DNA from: Mesorhizobium onobrychidis
GTDB taxonomy: Bacteria; Pseudomonadota; Alphaproteobacteria; Rhizobiales; Rhizobiaceae
Assembly (NCBI RefSeq): GCF_024707545.1
Contig: NZ_CP062229.1
Location: 5,933,501 to 5,997,500, forward strand
Direction: 5' to 3'
Length of the DNA: 64,000 nucleotides
The position numbers and the translations under genes are program-made. Positions within the stretch are counted from its first letter, which is position 1. The number at the start of each line of letters is the position of its first letter. Below the pieces are notes generated by a model. It was not told where the DNA came from. It was given only the letters and a program-made list of their open reading frames with translations, and searched no databases. Shown here in pieces: positions 36,007 to 46,797 of this stretch.

Positions 36007-36804
36007 CTACGCATCGTGCTTCCCGAAAATCGATTCCGATTTTCGGGCCGATGCGTCTTTCGCCGGGCGGCGAAGCCTGAAGATGAGGACGCCGGCAAGG
36101 GCAGCGGCAAGGCCGTACCAGGTTACGGCGTATTGCAAATGGCTGTTCGGCAGGTCGATGATTGTAACGCCGCCGACCGGCAGCCCACCCGGGTTCGGCG
36201 TGGCGTCCGCGTCGATGAAGAATGGCACCAACCCCGCGCCGGCCGGCAGACCAGCGCTGGCCGCCATGGCATCGCGATCCTTCCAGTAGAAGATGTTCTT
36301 TTGCGGATCATTGTCGGGAAGCATCATCGAGGGCTTTGCCGGCAGCGGATTGCGGGCGAGCCCCGTCACCGTTACCTGGCCCGCACCCTGGCTTTGCGGG
36401 CGCTTGGCCGCGTCCTTGAGATCGTAGGGCACGAAGCCGCGATTGATCAGAACAAAGCGGCCGTCCTCCAGATGCAAGGGCGTGAAGACATCGAAACCGG
36501 ACTGGCCCTCCCAGGTCGCGAAGAAATGTCGCTCGCCTTGATGCAGGAATGTGCCTGATGCCGTCACCGGCGTGTAATCCACATCGCCGGTTGCGGCGAA
36601 CCGCTTTTCGACCTCGGCCAACGGCACAGGTGCAGAATGCGTGCGCTGGCCGATGGTCTGGAGAAGACCCTCTTTCCAGTACAGGCGCTGGACCTGCCAG
36701 GTGCCGAGCGCCAGCAGGATGAAGAACAGCACGAGGCCGAGGCCAAGCAGCAATGCCGTCTTCGGCCGCGAACGGCCTGCGATCGAGGCGGATGTCGTGC
36801 TCAT
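36007..36804 (-). CDS. SURF1-family cytochrome oxidase assembly protein
   Basis: A 265-residue membrane protein from ATG 36804. Two membrane helices flank a large periplasmic domain: residues about 17-37 (LLLGLGLVLFFILLALGTWQ) and near the C-terminus (YAVTWYGLAAALAGVLIF). GTWQVQRLYWKEGL and RGFVPYDLKD are SURF1 signatures. It assists heme a insertion into subunit I of the aa3 oxidase. It overlaps DUF983 by 4 bp and ends the cox operon. The last roughly 15 codons (about 36009-36056) lie in a palindromic repeat. Confidence 0.93.
   Translation of the reverse strand: MSTTSASIAGRSRPKTALLLGLGLVLFFILLALGTWQVQRLYWKEGLLQTIGQRTHSAPVPLAEVEKRFAATGDVDYTPVTASGTFLHQGERHFFATWEGQSGFDVFTPLHLEDGRFVLINRGFVPYDLKDAAKRPQSQGAGQVTVTGLARNPLPAKPSMMLPDNDPQKNIFYWKDRDAMAASAGLPAGAGLVPFFIDADATPNPGGLPVGGVTIIDLPNSHLQYAVTWYGLAAALAGVLIFRLRRPAKDASARKSESIFGKHDA
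36009..36056. repeat. Palindromic repeat forming the 3' end of surf1
   Basis: ACGCATCG (36009-36016) pairs with CGATGCGT (36049-36056), and the inner CCCGAAAATCG / CGATTTTCGGG stem (36022-36047, 11 bp, 4-base loop) is perfect. It resembles the rhizobial CCGAAAA..ATTTTCGG repeats. The surf1 stop is at its edge, so the repeat supplies the protein's last residues. Confidence 0.8.
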
Positions 36805-37187
36805 TCGCCGAGGTCCAGCCTGCCCTCTGCCGCCTTGTTGCGGTATTGCAGCGTCAGGAGCACACCCTTGATCAGCCTGAGCGCGCCCAGGCAAAGCACC
36901 AGCGTCAGCGGTATCCACAGCAGGAAATGCAGCCAGAGCGGCGGACTGAGCGTCACCTCCATCCACAGCGCCAGCCCGACGACGATGAAGCCGATGATCA
37001 GGATGACGAACACCGCCGGACCGTCGCCGGCATCGGCGTAGGAATAGTCGAGGCCGCAATTGCCGCAGCGTTTGCCGACGGTGAGGAAGCCGGAAAACAG
37101 CTGTCCCTCGCCGCAGCGCGGGCAGCGGCCGTGCAGGCCAGCCGAAATCGGATCGATTGGTGGCCAGATCGCCTTGTCGTCACTCAT
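36801..37187 (-). CDS. DUF983 protein of the cox operon
   Basis: A 128-residue membrane protein. A zinc-ribbon-like pair, C22/C25 in RCPRCGEG and C41/C44 in CGNCGLDYS, lies in the N-terminal cytoplasmic part. Two membrane helices follow (FVILIIGFIVVGLALWMEV and WLHFLLWIPLTLVLCLGAL). DUF983 genes sit in alphaproteobacterial cox clusters between subunit III and SURF1, as here; the exact role is unknown but is assumed to be oxidase assembly. Translation is coupled to surf1 by a 4-bp overlap. Confidence 0.88.
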   Translation of the reverse strand: MSDDKAIWPPIDPISAGLHGRCPRCGEGQLFSGFLTVGKRCGNCGLDYSYADAGDGPAVFVILIIGFIVVGLALWMEVTLSPPLWLHFLLWIPLTLVLCLGALRLIKGVLLTLQYRNKAAEGRLDLGE

Positions 37188-37268
37188 TCCGATACTTTAG
37201 TGCCCTTCACCCCAAAAGATAAGGCGGCCACGTCGCCGCAGCCGCCTCATCGATTTCCCCAAGAAGAT

Positions 37269-38150
37269 TCAGTGACCTTCGATCACCGCACCGCTCGAGG
37301 CCCAGACATAGATCGACGCGAACAGGAACAGCCAGACCACGTCGACGAAGTGCCAGTACCAGGCGGCCGCCTCGAAGCCGAAATGCTGCTTGGGCGTGAA
37401 GTCGCCCTTCATCGCGCGGACCAGGCAGACCAGCAGGAAGATGGTGCCGATGATGACATGGAAGCCGTGGAAGCCGGTCGCCATGAAGAAGGTGGCGCCG
37501 TAAATCGAATCCCTGAAGCCGAACGGCGCGTGCATATACTCGTAAGCCTGCACCATGGTGAACAGGATGCCGAGACCCACCGTCAGCACCAGGCCGTTGA
37601 TCAGCCCCTTGCGGTCGCCATGAAGGAGCGCGTGGTGCGCCCAGGTCACCGTAGTGGCCGACAGAAGCAGGATGACGGTGTTGTAGAGCGGCAGGTGGAA
37701 GGGGTCGAGGACCTCGAGGCCCTTCGGCGGCCAGACACCGCCGGTGAAGGCGGCGCGGGCGTATTGCTGTGCCTCGCCCGGAAACAGGCTGGCGTCGAAG
37801 AAAGCCCAGAACCAGGCGACGAAGAACATCACCTCGGAAGCGATGAACATGATCATGCCGTAGCGCAGATGCAGCGACACGACCCGCGTGTGGTGGCCTT
37901 CATGCGCTTCCTTGATGGTATCCGACCACCAGGCGTACATGGTGTAGATGACGATCAAAAGGCCGATGAAGAACAGCCACGGATTGGCGATGTTGAAGCC
38001 GAAAATGGGGAAATCGCCGCCCTTGAGATACTGCATGTAACAGACGCCGCCGATCGCTGTGACCAGCGCGCCGACCGAGCCTAGGAACGGCCACGGGCTC
38101 GGGTCGACGAGATGGTAGTCATGTTGTGGTTTTGCGTGCGCGTCTGCCAT
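37269..38150 (-). CDS. ctaE: Cytochrome c oxidase subunit III
   Basis: A 293-residue subunit with seven membrane helices. [40 protein letters not shown] and [19 protein letters not shown] are conserved. The Glu in the ASEVMFF helix is the lipid-facing conserved carboxylate. It stabilises the catalytic core and proton uptake of the aa3 oxidase in the cytoplasmic membrane. It follows ctaG by 1 bp. Confidence 0.97.
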   Translation of the reverse strand: MADAHAKPQHDYHLVDPSPWPFLGSVGALVTAIGGVCYMQYLKGGDFPIFGFNIANPWLFFIGLLIVIYTMYAWWSDTIKEAHEGHHTRVVSLHLRYGMIMFIASEVMFFVAWFWAFFDASLFPGEAQQYARAAFTGGVWPPKGLEVLDPFHLPLYNTVILLLSATTVTWAHHALLHGDRKGLINGLVLTVGLGILFTMVQAYEYMHAPFGFRDSIYGATFFMATGFHGFHVIIGTIFLLVCLVRAMKGDFTPKQHFGFEAAAWYWHFVDVVWLFLFASIYVWASSGAVIEGH

Positions 38151-38151
38151 A

Positions 38152-38793
38152 TCAACCCCCGAGGCTTCGTTCGGTATGTGAAACTTTGTTGCTTGTGCCT
38201 TCGGCCGGCACTGTCGAGGCCACCGGCTTGTTGTTCTCGTTCTTCTCGACCGGGAACATCGTGTAAGACAGCGTAATCGTCTTCAGGTCCTTCAGTTCCG
38301 GCGCATTGACGATGTCGGGATCTACATAGAACACGACCGGCATGTCCAGCGTCTCTCCAGGCTTCAACGTCGTGTCGGTAAAGCAGAAACACTCGACCTT
38401 GTTGAAGTAAGATCCCGCAAGTTCCGGCTGCACGTTGAAGGTGGCGCGGCCGGTGGTGGCGCGGACGAATTTGTTCGTCGCGCTATAATGCGCCTGCGCC
38501 GTCTCGCCTATCTTGATGGTGACTGAGCGGGCGACCGGCTGGAACTGCCAGGGCACGCCGACTGTGTTGGCGTCGAAACGGATGGTGATATCGCGGTCGA
38601 GCACGCGGTCGGCATATTGCTGCGTTGCGCGTTTTACGGTGCCGCCGTAACCGGTCGCCTGGCAGAACATCGCATAGAGCGGCACCGCGGCATAGGCCAT
38701 GCCGATCATGCCGCCGAAAAAGGCGATGCAGACGCCGGCGACAACGCGGTTGGTGTTCTTCTTTTGAGGATGGGTCACTGTTTGGCGGTTCAT
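38152..38793 (-). CDS. ctaG: Cytochrome c oxidase assembly protein CtaG/Cox11
   Basis: A 213-residue protein delivering copper to the CuB site of subunit I. The ATG at 38793 ([12 protein letters not shown]) is preferred; a GTG four codons upstream overlaps the previous stop. One membrane helix (residues about 18-38) anchors a periplasmic domain with the copper motif [32 protein letters not shown] after the helix is the family signature. The start lies 8 bp after the CoxF-like stop. Confidence 0.95.
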   Translation of the reverse strand: MNRQTVTHPQKKNTNRVVAGVCIAFFGGMIGMAYAAVPLYAMFCQATGYGGTVKRATQQYADRVLDRDITIRFDANTVGVPWQFQPVARSVTIKIGETAQAHYSATNKFVRATTGRATFNVQPELAGSYFNKVECFCFTDTTLKPGETLDMPVVFYVDPDIVNAPELKDLKTITLSYTMFPVEKNENNKPVASTVPAEGTSNKVSHTERSLGG

Positions 38794-38801
38794 CTTGAGC
38801 C

Positions 38802-38963
38802 TCACATCGTTCCGGTGAGGTTGTGACCGAACTTTACGACGGTCGCGATATAGAAGATGACGACAAGCACCGCCAGCGCTAGGCCGATGGCTACCGAGCG
38901 GTTGCGCTGGGCCTTCTGCTGGCGCTCCGTCAGCGTGACGAGTTCAAGCTTTTTGTCGGCCAT
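38802..38963 (-). CDS. CoxF-like small membrane protein
   Basis: A 53-residue protein ([20 protein letters not shown]...). A charged N-terminus precedes a single membrane helix ([20 protein letters not shown]) and a short tail. An alternative ATG two codons upstream (38969) overlaps ctaB by 4 bp and would couple translation. Equivalent tiny genes, sometimes called coxF, lie between ctaB and ctaG in Rhizobiales. A role in oxidase assembly is assumed from position. Confidence 0.85.
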   Translation of the reverse strand: MADKKLELVTLTERQQKAQRNRSVAIGLALAVLVVIFYIATVVKFGHNLTGTM

Positions 38964-38965
38964 GG

Positions 38966-39910
38966 TCATGCTCCACCCATGGCTAGCACGCGCCCGACAA
39001 CGCAATCGGCAAGGTAGACGGCGAAAATGGCAAAGAGGTAAAGCAGCGAGTAGCCGAACAATGCCTTGGCCGGCTTCATCACATGGTCGTCGTCCGCCAT
39101 CTGCAGCACCTTCCACGCGTACCAGACGAAGCCGGCGCCAAGCAGCACCGCAAAGACGCCATAGGCGGGGGTGGTGAAACCGAGCGTCCATGGCAGCACG
39201 CCAACCGGTGCAAGGATCAGCGCGTAGGCAAAGATCTGGCGTCGGGTCGAAGCCTGGCCGGCGACATTCGGCATCATCGGGATGCCGGCCCTGGCATAGT
39301 CCTCGGACTTGAAAAGGGCGAGCGCCCAGAAATGCGGCGGCGTCCACAGGAAGATGATCAGGAACAGGACGACGCTTTCCAGGCTGACGGTTCCGGTCAC
39401 CGCGGCCCAGCCGATCACCGGCGGAATGGCGCCGGCAGCACCGCCGATGACAATGTTCTGCGGCGTCCAGCGCTTCAGCCACATCGTGTAGACGACCGCA
39501 TAGAAGAAGATGGTGAAGGCCAGCAGCGTCGCCGACAGCCAGTTGACCAGCACGCCGAGCGTCATCACCGACAGCACCGACAGCACCAGGCCGAAACTCA
39601 GCGCCTCGCCGGGCCGGATGCGGCCGGCCGGCACCGGACGGCCGGCGGTCCTGGTCATCACTGCATCGATATCGGCGTCATACCACATGTTGAGCGCGCC
39701 GGATGCGCCAGCACCAATGGCAATAGCCAGGATAGCGATCACCGCCAGAAGCGGATTGATGGTCACAGGTGCCGCGACCAGGCCGACAAAGGCGGTGAAC
39801 ACCACCAGCGACATGACGCGCGGCTTCAACAGGGCGAAGAAATCGCCCGCCGTCGCTTCCGACATGCGAAAGCCCGGTTCGTCAGTCAATGTGTCGTCGA
39901 CAAGGGCCAT
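38966..39910 (-). CDS. ctaB: Protoheme IX farnesyltransferase (heme O synthase)
   Basis: A 314-residue membrane prenyltransferase of the UbiA superfamily. The Asp-rich motif [20 protein letters not shown] binds the farnesyl-diphosphate magnesium. The second conserved loop, [19 protein letters not shown], follows later. It makes heme O, the precursor of heme A for subunit I. Eight to nine membrane helices are visible. It lies 78 bp after ctaD in the cox operon. Confidence 0.96.
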   Translation of the reverse strand: MALVDDTLTDEPGFRMSEATAGDFFALLKPRVMSLVVFTAFVGLVAAPVTINPLLAVIAILAIAIGAGASGALNMWYDADIDAVMTRTAGRPVPAGRIRPGEALSFGLVLSVLSVMTLGVLVNWLSATLLAFTIFFYAVVYTMWLKRWTPQNIVIGGAAGAIPPVIGWAAVTGTVSLESVVLFLIIFLWTPPHFWALALFKSEDYARAGIPMMPNVAGQASTRRQIFAYALILAPVGVLPWTLGFTTPAYGVFAVLLGAGFVWYAWKVLQMADDDHVMKPAKALFGYSLLYLFAIFAVYLADCVVGRVLAMGGA

Positions 39911-39988
39911 GCGTACTTAAAGTCCATCATTCCGTTGGCCAAAACCGCCGGGGCGGACCGGCGGTTCCGTATTCGCCCAGGCAGCCGC

Positions 39989-42587
<2,599 letters not shown>

Positions 42588-42953
42588 TATCTCCCAGTTT
42601 CTCGCGATCGGACCGCAAGAATATCGAACAACGCCGGGACGGGAATCCCGGACAGTCCCGAGGCTGGTTCAAACCATACTCTATTTGCCTCTGCAAGAAA
42701 GGAGCGGAGGAAACCGTGCGGCATTTTTGCGCGCAAGCGCGGCTGCGCATTTTGGCAGCGGCCGCGGCGGTGGCGGATCGCGGAAGCCCGAGCGGCGGAG
42801 TGCCTTGGCAAAATGCGCCGGGCGGTCGCAATTCGGGCGAATTTGGCACGGAAAAGCGCACAAATTGCCTTGGTCGAGGCAGGCCGGCAGTGGTCTCATC
42901 CTTTACTTGCCCTTGGCGCGGCTTAAAGTGCCGTGATTCGCAATGGAGCCGTC
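42588..42953. other. Divergent promoter region between ctaC and the IalB gene
   Basis: This 366-bp gap separates two divergent genes. I see no conserved open frame. It should contain the promoters of the cox operon and of the IalB gene, but no confident -35/-10 pair or operator was recognised. Confidence 0.5.
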
Positions 42954-43529
42954 ATGAACTCTTGGCTTTGGGGACTTGGGCTTTCGAGACTTGGGCTTTC
43001 GAGAAGCTTGGCGAAGGTCATCCTTCTTGCTGCCGTGTCTGGCGTTGGCCTGTCTGGCGTTGGCCTGTCTGGCATCGGCCAGGCCAATGCCGCGCAGCCA
43101 AGCGGTAAGGTGCGATCGACGCATGGCGCATGGTCGATCATCTGCGACACGCCGGCTGGCGCCACATCAGAACAATGCGTGATGATGCAGAACGTCGTCG
43201 CCGAGGACCGTCCCGAGATGGGGCTTTCCGTCGTCGTGCTGCGCACCGCCGACAACAAGGCCGAAATCCTGCGCGTGCTGGCGCCGCTCGGTGTGCTGCT
43301 GCCCAACGGACTCGGCCTCAATGTCGACGGCAAGGACATCGGCCGCGCCTATTTCGTGCGCTGCTTCCAGGACGGCTGCTATGCCGAGGTCATTCTCGAA
43401 AAGCCGCTGCTCGACACGCTGAAGACCGGAACGTCGGCCACCTTCATCGTCTTCCAGACGCCGGAGGAAGGCATCGGCATTCCGGTCGAGCTCAAGGGTT
43501 TCGCCGACGGTTTCGCCGCCCTGCCTTGA
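42954..43529 (+). CDS. Invasion-associated locus B (IalB) family protein
   Basis: A 191-residue exported protein from ATG 42954, with GGAG 6 bases upstream. The signal peptide is unusually repetitive (LGLSR twice, GVGLS-type three times) and ends near QANAAQPSG. The mature part has the IalB pattern: THGAWSIICDTPAG, MGLSVVVLRTADNK, LPNGLGLNVDGK and a conserved Cys pair in FVRCFQDGCYAEVIL. IalB of Bartonella is needed for erythrocyte invasion; the role in environmental rhizobia is unknown. It lies between the cox operon and tldD. Confidence 0.87.
   Translation: MNSWLWGLGLSRLGLSRSLAKVILLAAVSGVGLSGVGLSGIGQANAAQPSGKVRSTHGAWSIICDTPAGATSEQCVMMQNVVAEDRPEMGLSVVVLRTADNKAEILRVLAPLGVLLPNGLGLNVDGKDIGRAYFVRCFQDGCYAEVILEKPLLDTLKTGTSATFIVFQTPEEGIGIPVELKGFADGFAALP
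42974..43080 (+). repeat. Two sets of 15-bp in-frame tandem repeats in the IalB signal peptide
   Basis: Set one is ACTTGGGCTTTCGAG twice (42974-42988, 42989-43003). Set two is TGTCTGGCGTTGGCC twice (43036-43050, 43051-43065) plus a variant (43066-43080). They encode LGLSR and GVGLS repeats in the secretion signal. Confidence 0.9.
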
Positions 43530-43539
43530 GACTGCACGT

Positions 43540-44031
43540 TTGACTTTAAAACTGCTCGATCCTGACGACTTCGAGACCTTCAAGCGAATTCGCCTGGAGG
43601 CTTTGCGCGCTGCGCCCGAGGCCTTCGCCAGCAGCGCGGCGGAATGGGAGAATCTCCCCGACGAGGAATGGCGGCGGCGCCTGACGAACAACCCGGTCGT
43701 CGTCAGCTTTCGCGGCGAGGAGCCTGTCGGCATAATGGGCCTGAAGCGGCAGCGGGCCAGCAAGATGGCGCACCGCGCGAGCGTCATCATGGTCTATTTG
43801 CGCGACAGCGAGCGAGGCGGCGGATACGCCGTCGGGATGCTCAATCTGCTGCTCGATCACGCCCGAGCATTGGGCATAAGGCAGGTCGAGTTGGCTGTAA
43901 GCGCCGAAAATTTAGCGGCCATCCGGTTTTATCAACGAGAAGGTTTTCACGAAATAGGCTGCATACCTGCCGGCTTTCTTCATGAAGGCCGGGAGATCGA
44001 CGAAATCGTGATGGCACGCCGTTTGACTTAG
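43540..44031 (+). CDS. GNAT N-acetyltransferase
   Basis: A 163-residue GNAT protein with a TTG start, 10 bp after the IalB stop. The first part LLDPDDFETFKRIRLEALRA and the acetyl-CoA loop RGGGYAVGMLNLLLDHARAL, followed by QVELAVSAENLAAIRFYQRE, define the fold. The C-terminus (EIDEIVMARRL) is typical of small-molecule acetyltransferases. The substrate is unknown. It probably shares a transcript with the IalB gene. Confidence 0.85.
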   Translation: MTLKLLDPDDFETFKRIRLEALRAAPEAFASSAAEWENLPDEEWRRRLTNNPVVVSFRGEEPVGIMGLKRQRASKMAHRASVIMVYLRDSERGGGYAVGMLNLLLDHARALGIRQVELAVSAENLAAIRFYQREGFHEIGCIPAGFLHEGREIDEIVMARRLT

Positions 44032-44114
44032 GATCGCAGCGTTCCATCGTGAAGATTGCCGAACGGCGCCCTGGCGCCTACATGCAGTAAATTGCTTATT
44101 GAAGGGCCCGCGCC

Positions 44115-45527
44115 ATGAACAGCCTCATCGGCCAATTCGACATTTCCGACGATCGCATCAAGCAGATTGTCGCCGAGACCATCAACGGCGCCGACGACGG
44201 CGAGTTGTTCCTCGAATACAGCGAAAGCGAAGCGCTGATGTTCGACAATGGCCGGCTGAAGACCGCCAATTTCAACACAGACCAAGGCTTTGGCCTGCGC
44301 GCCGTCGCCGGGGAAGCGAGTGGCTACGCGCATTCCAGCGATCTTTCCGAAGCATCGCTGCTGCGCGCGGCCGACGCCGTCTCGACGGTCAAGAGCGGCT
44401 ATTCCGGCACGCTTGCTGCGGCTCCCGCCCGCACCAACCGCCATCTCTATGGCGACGAGAACCCGATCCCCTCGCCCTCCTTCGAGGCCAAGGCCAAACT
44501 CCTTCAGGAAATCGATGCGTGGCTGCGAGCCGAGGATCCGCACGTGCGACAGGTGACGGCGTCGCTCGCCGCCTCCTGGCAGCATGTCGAGATCGTGCGC
44601 GCCGACGGCCAGATGGTGCGCGACATCCGCCCGCTAGTCAGGATCAACGTGTCGGTGGTGGTCGGCAATGGCGACCGCCAGGAGAGCGGCTCCTACGGCA
44701 TGGGCGGACGCAAAGGCTTTGGCGAATTCCTGGTCGAGGAGAGCTGGAAGCACGCCGCCAAGGAAGCGCTGCGGCAAGCGCTGGTCAACCTCGAGGCCAT
44801 CCCGGCCCCGGCCGGCACCTTCGACATCGTGCTGTCCAGCGGCTGGCCGGGCGTCATGCTGCACGAGGCCGTCGGCCACGGGCTGGAAGGCGACTTCAAC
44901 CGCAAGAAGACATCGGCCTTCGCCGGGCTGATGGGCCAGCAGGTGGCCGCTAAGGGCGTCACCGTCGTCGACGACGGCACCATGGCCGAGCGGCGTGGCT
45001 CGCTAACAGTCGATGACGAAGGCACGCCGTCGGCCCGCAACGTGCTGATCGATGACGGCAAGCTTGTCGGCTACATGCAAGACCGCCAGAACGCCCGGCT
45101 GATGGGCATGAACGCGACCGGCAACGGACGGCGCGAAGGCTATGCGCACCAGCCGATGCCGCGTATGACCAACACCTACATGACTTCAGGCGACATGGAG
45201 CCGGACGAAATCATCGCCTCGGTCAAGAACGGCATCTATGCCGTCTCCTTCGGCGGCGGCCAGGTCGATATCACCTCGGGCAAATTCGTGTTCGGCTGCA
45301 CGGAGGCCTACATGATCGAGAACGGCAAGGTGACGCAGCCGATCAAGGGCGCCATGCTGATCGGCAATGGGCCGGATGCCATGCATCGGGTTTCGATGAT
45401 CGGCAACGACATGAAGCTTGATACCGGCATCGGCATGTGCGGCAAGGCCGGCCAGGGCGTGCCGGTCGGCGTCGGCCAGCCGCATCTCAGGATGAACCAG
45501 ATGACGGTCGGTGGAACGCGGGTTTGA
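44115..45527 (+). CDS. tldD: Metalloprotease TldD
   Basis: A 470-residue cytoplasmic zinc protease subunit that acts with TldE/PmbA, known for microcin B17 maturation and CcdA turnover. The HExxxH motif is HEAVGHGLEGD with H250, E251 and H254; the third ligand Cys is in the C-terminal GKFVFGCTEAYMIENGKV region. Length and motifs are complete. TldE is not in this window, which is usual since the genes are often unlinked. Confidence 0.95.
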   Translation: MNSLIGQFDISDDRIKQIVAETINGADDGELFLEYSESEALMFDNGRLKTANFNTDQGFGLRAVAGEASGYAHSSDLSEASLLRAADAVSTVKSGYSGTLAAAPARTNRHLYGDENPIPSPSFEAKAKLLQEIDAWLRAEDPHVRQVTASLAASWQHVEIVRADGQMVRDIRPLVRINVSVVVGNGDRQESGSYGMGGRKGFGEFLVEESWKHAAKEALRQALVNLEAIPAPAGTFDIVLSSGWPGVMLHEAVGHGLEGDFNRKKTSAFAGLMGQQVAAKGVTVVDDGTMAERRGSLTVDDEGTPSARNVLIDDGKLVGYMQDRQNARLMGMNATGNGRREGYAHQPMPRMTNTYMTSGDMEPDEIIASVKNGIYAVSFGGGQVDITSGKFVFGCTEAYMIENGKVTQPIKGAMLIGNGPDAMHRVSMIGNDMKLDTGIGMCGKAGQGVPVGVGQPHLRMNQMTVGGTRV

Positions 45528-45572
45528 TAGAAGCTGCCGGCTGGTTTTGTCTTACATTCAGAGGATGCGCCT

Positions 45573-45853
45573 ATGGCTAACCCGGAAAGGCTCATGACCA
45601 CTGTCTCGACCAAGGGGCAGGTCACCCTGCCCAGCGCGATCCGCGAGCGGAGGCAATGGGGGGCCGGCACACGCCTTCTGGTCGAGGACACCCCGGAGGC
45701 GTGCTGCTAAAGCCTGTGTCGGCGTTTACCGCCACGCGGCCGGAGGACGTGTTCGGGTCCCTGCCGCATAGCGGCAGGCCGAAGACGCTGAAAGAAATGG
45801 ACGTAGGTGTGCTCGCGGCGGCGCGGCCAGTTCGAACTACGCTAAAGCCATGA
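45573..45853 (+). pseudogene. AbrB/SpoVT-type antitoxin gene with a -1 frameshift
   Basis: The first frame reads MTTVSTKGQVTLPSAIRERR (from ATG 45594, or 45573) and on to TRLLVEDTPEACC before a stop at 45710. Adding one G at CCGGAGGCGTG gives TPEGVLLKPVSAFTATRPED and then VFGSLPHSGRPKTLKEMDVG, ending at 45853. This is the full AbrB-domain antitoxin pattern with its toxin-binding tail. No PIN toxin gene follows; the next gene is a convergent RES toxin, overlapping by 12 bp. It is an orphan, broken antitoxin, or a sequencing slip. Confidence 0.8.
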
Positions 45854-46348
45854 AGCCGGCGTTTTCGGCAAGCGATGGTCGGGATCGATGATCTTCAGAC
45901 GGGGTGCGTTGCTCTCGTTCCATCGCCAGAGGGCGACGCAAGTGCCGCCCGGCGACATGAAGGACGGGTAGATCACACCGTGCTGCCTATCGGCAATCAG
46001 GCGATCTCTCAGCGTGTGCGTGTCAGGCACCAGGCCTTGATCCATGATGTCGCGCCATTCACATCGGTGAATGTCTGCCGTGACGCCGAACTTGGTCAGC
46101 ACGTCAGCGTCCGTCAGGTCGGCCAGCCGCGCGCCTGAAAGTTCGAGCTGCGCAATCAGCGCCGGATGCTGGACAAAGCCCTGATTGTACTCCGCCCAAG
46201 CAGTGGACAATTCCCGCGCGGCATAGATCGCCGGGGTGCCCACCGGATTCCAGCGACCGCCAAAGCGGGCCGCTCCTTCGCCGGAAAGCGGCAGATGCGC
46301 CCAACGCGGCACGAAGGCACGCCATAGGCTCAGTCTGCTTTCAGGCAT
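45842..46348 (-). CDS. RES-domain toxin
   Basis: A 168-residue protein from ATG 46348 (MPESRLSLWRAFVPRWAHLP). The RES name comes from conserved Arg, Glu and Ser: here RFGGRWNPVGTPAIYAA carries Arg and Tyr, STAWAEYNQGF the Glu, and the Ser is in VIYPSFMSPG. RES toxins such as MbcT/ParT act on NAD or by ADP-ribosylation. The start overlaps the antitoxin gene by 8 bp, the usual order (antitoxin first). It looks intact. Confidence 0.88.
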   Translation of the reverse strand: MPESRLSLWRAFVPRWAHLPLSGEGAARFGGRWNPVGTPAIYAARELSTAWAEYNQGFVQHPALIAQLELSGARLADLTDADVLTKFGVTADIHRCEWRDIMDQGLVPDTHTLRDRLIADRQHGVIYPSFMSPGGTCVALWRWNESNAPRLKIIDPDHRLPKTPASWL

Positions 46349-46712
46349 AGATGCCGGAGCGGACTGCCTCCAGATAGGCAAGCACCTTGTCCGTTTTGCC
46401 CTCTCGAACGAGATCGTAGGCGGTCTTTCCCGCCCAGCCGGGGATTGGCTGATGCTTGAACCAGATCGCCGCACGCTGTTCATCGCCGGCCATCTCGCCT
46501 GCCATCGCCAGGATACGGACAATCGGGCTCAATGCGGCGTCGACCTTGCGCGCGCCGGTCTTGGCGGCAAGCGTGTTGCGCGCGACGCCGATCAGGCCCG
46601 CCAGTTCGGTCAGATTGACGCCCAGCAGTTCAGCCACCCGTCTTGCCGAAAGAAATGGCGTCCGTTCCTCGCCAAAGCGCGATGCTCGAATGTCGAGGGC
46701 TGCGGTATTCAT
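46341..46712 (-). CDS. Xre/MbcA/ParS-type antitoxin
   Basis: A 123-residue antitoxin. The N-terminal helix-turn-helix (ARRVAELLGVNLTELAGLIG) resembles Xre repressors; the C-terminal DUF2384 region (AAIWFKHQPIPGWAGKTAYD and LEAVRSGIYA) binds the RES toxin. It probably also represses its own promoter. The pair with the RES toxin forms a type II system of the MbcTA/ParST/RES-Xre class. Confidence 0.9.
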   Translation of the reverse strand: MNTAALDIRASRFGEERTPFLSARRVAELLGVNLTELAGLIGVARNTLAAKTGARKVDAALSPIVRILAMAGEMAGDEQRAAIWFKHQPIPGWAGKTAYDLVREGKTDKVLAYLEAVRSGIYA

Positions 46713-46797
46713 AACAGGTTCCTAGCACATTTTGAACAGAATACGATCAAAGTATGCTCATTTTACGCGAAATTCAAGCTCAACAAATGGATACCTC

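Noticed and set aside
36753..38084. 443-codon open frame opposite DUF983/ctaE
   Set aside because: It is antisense to conserved genes, and the charged repetitive translation is a shadow.
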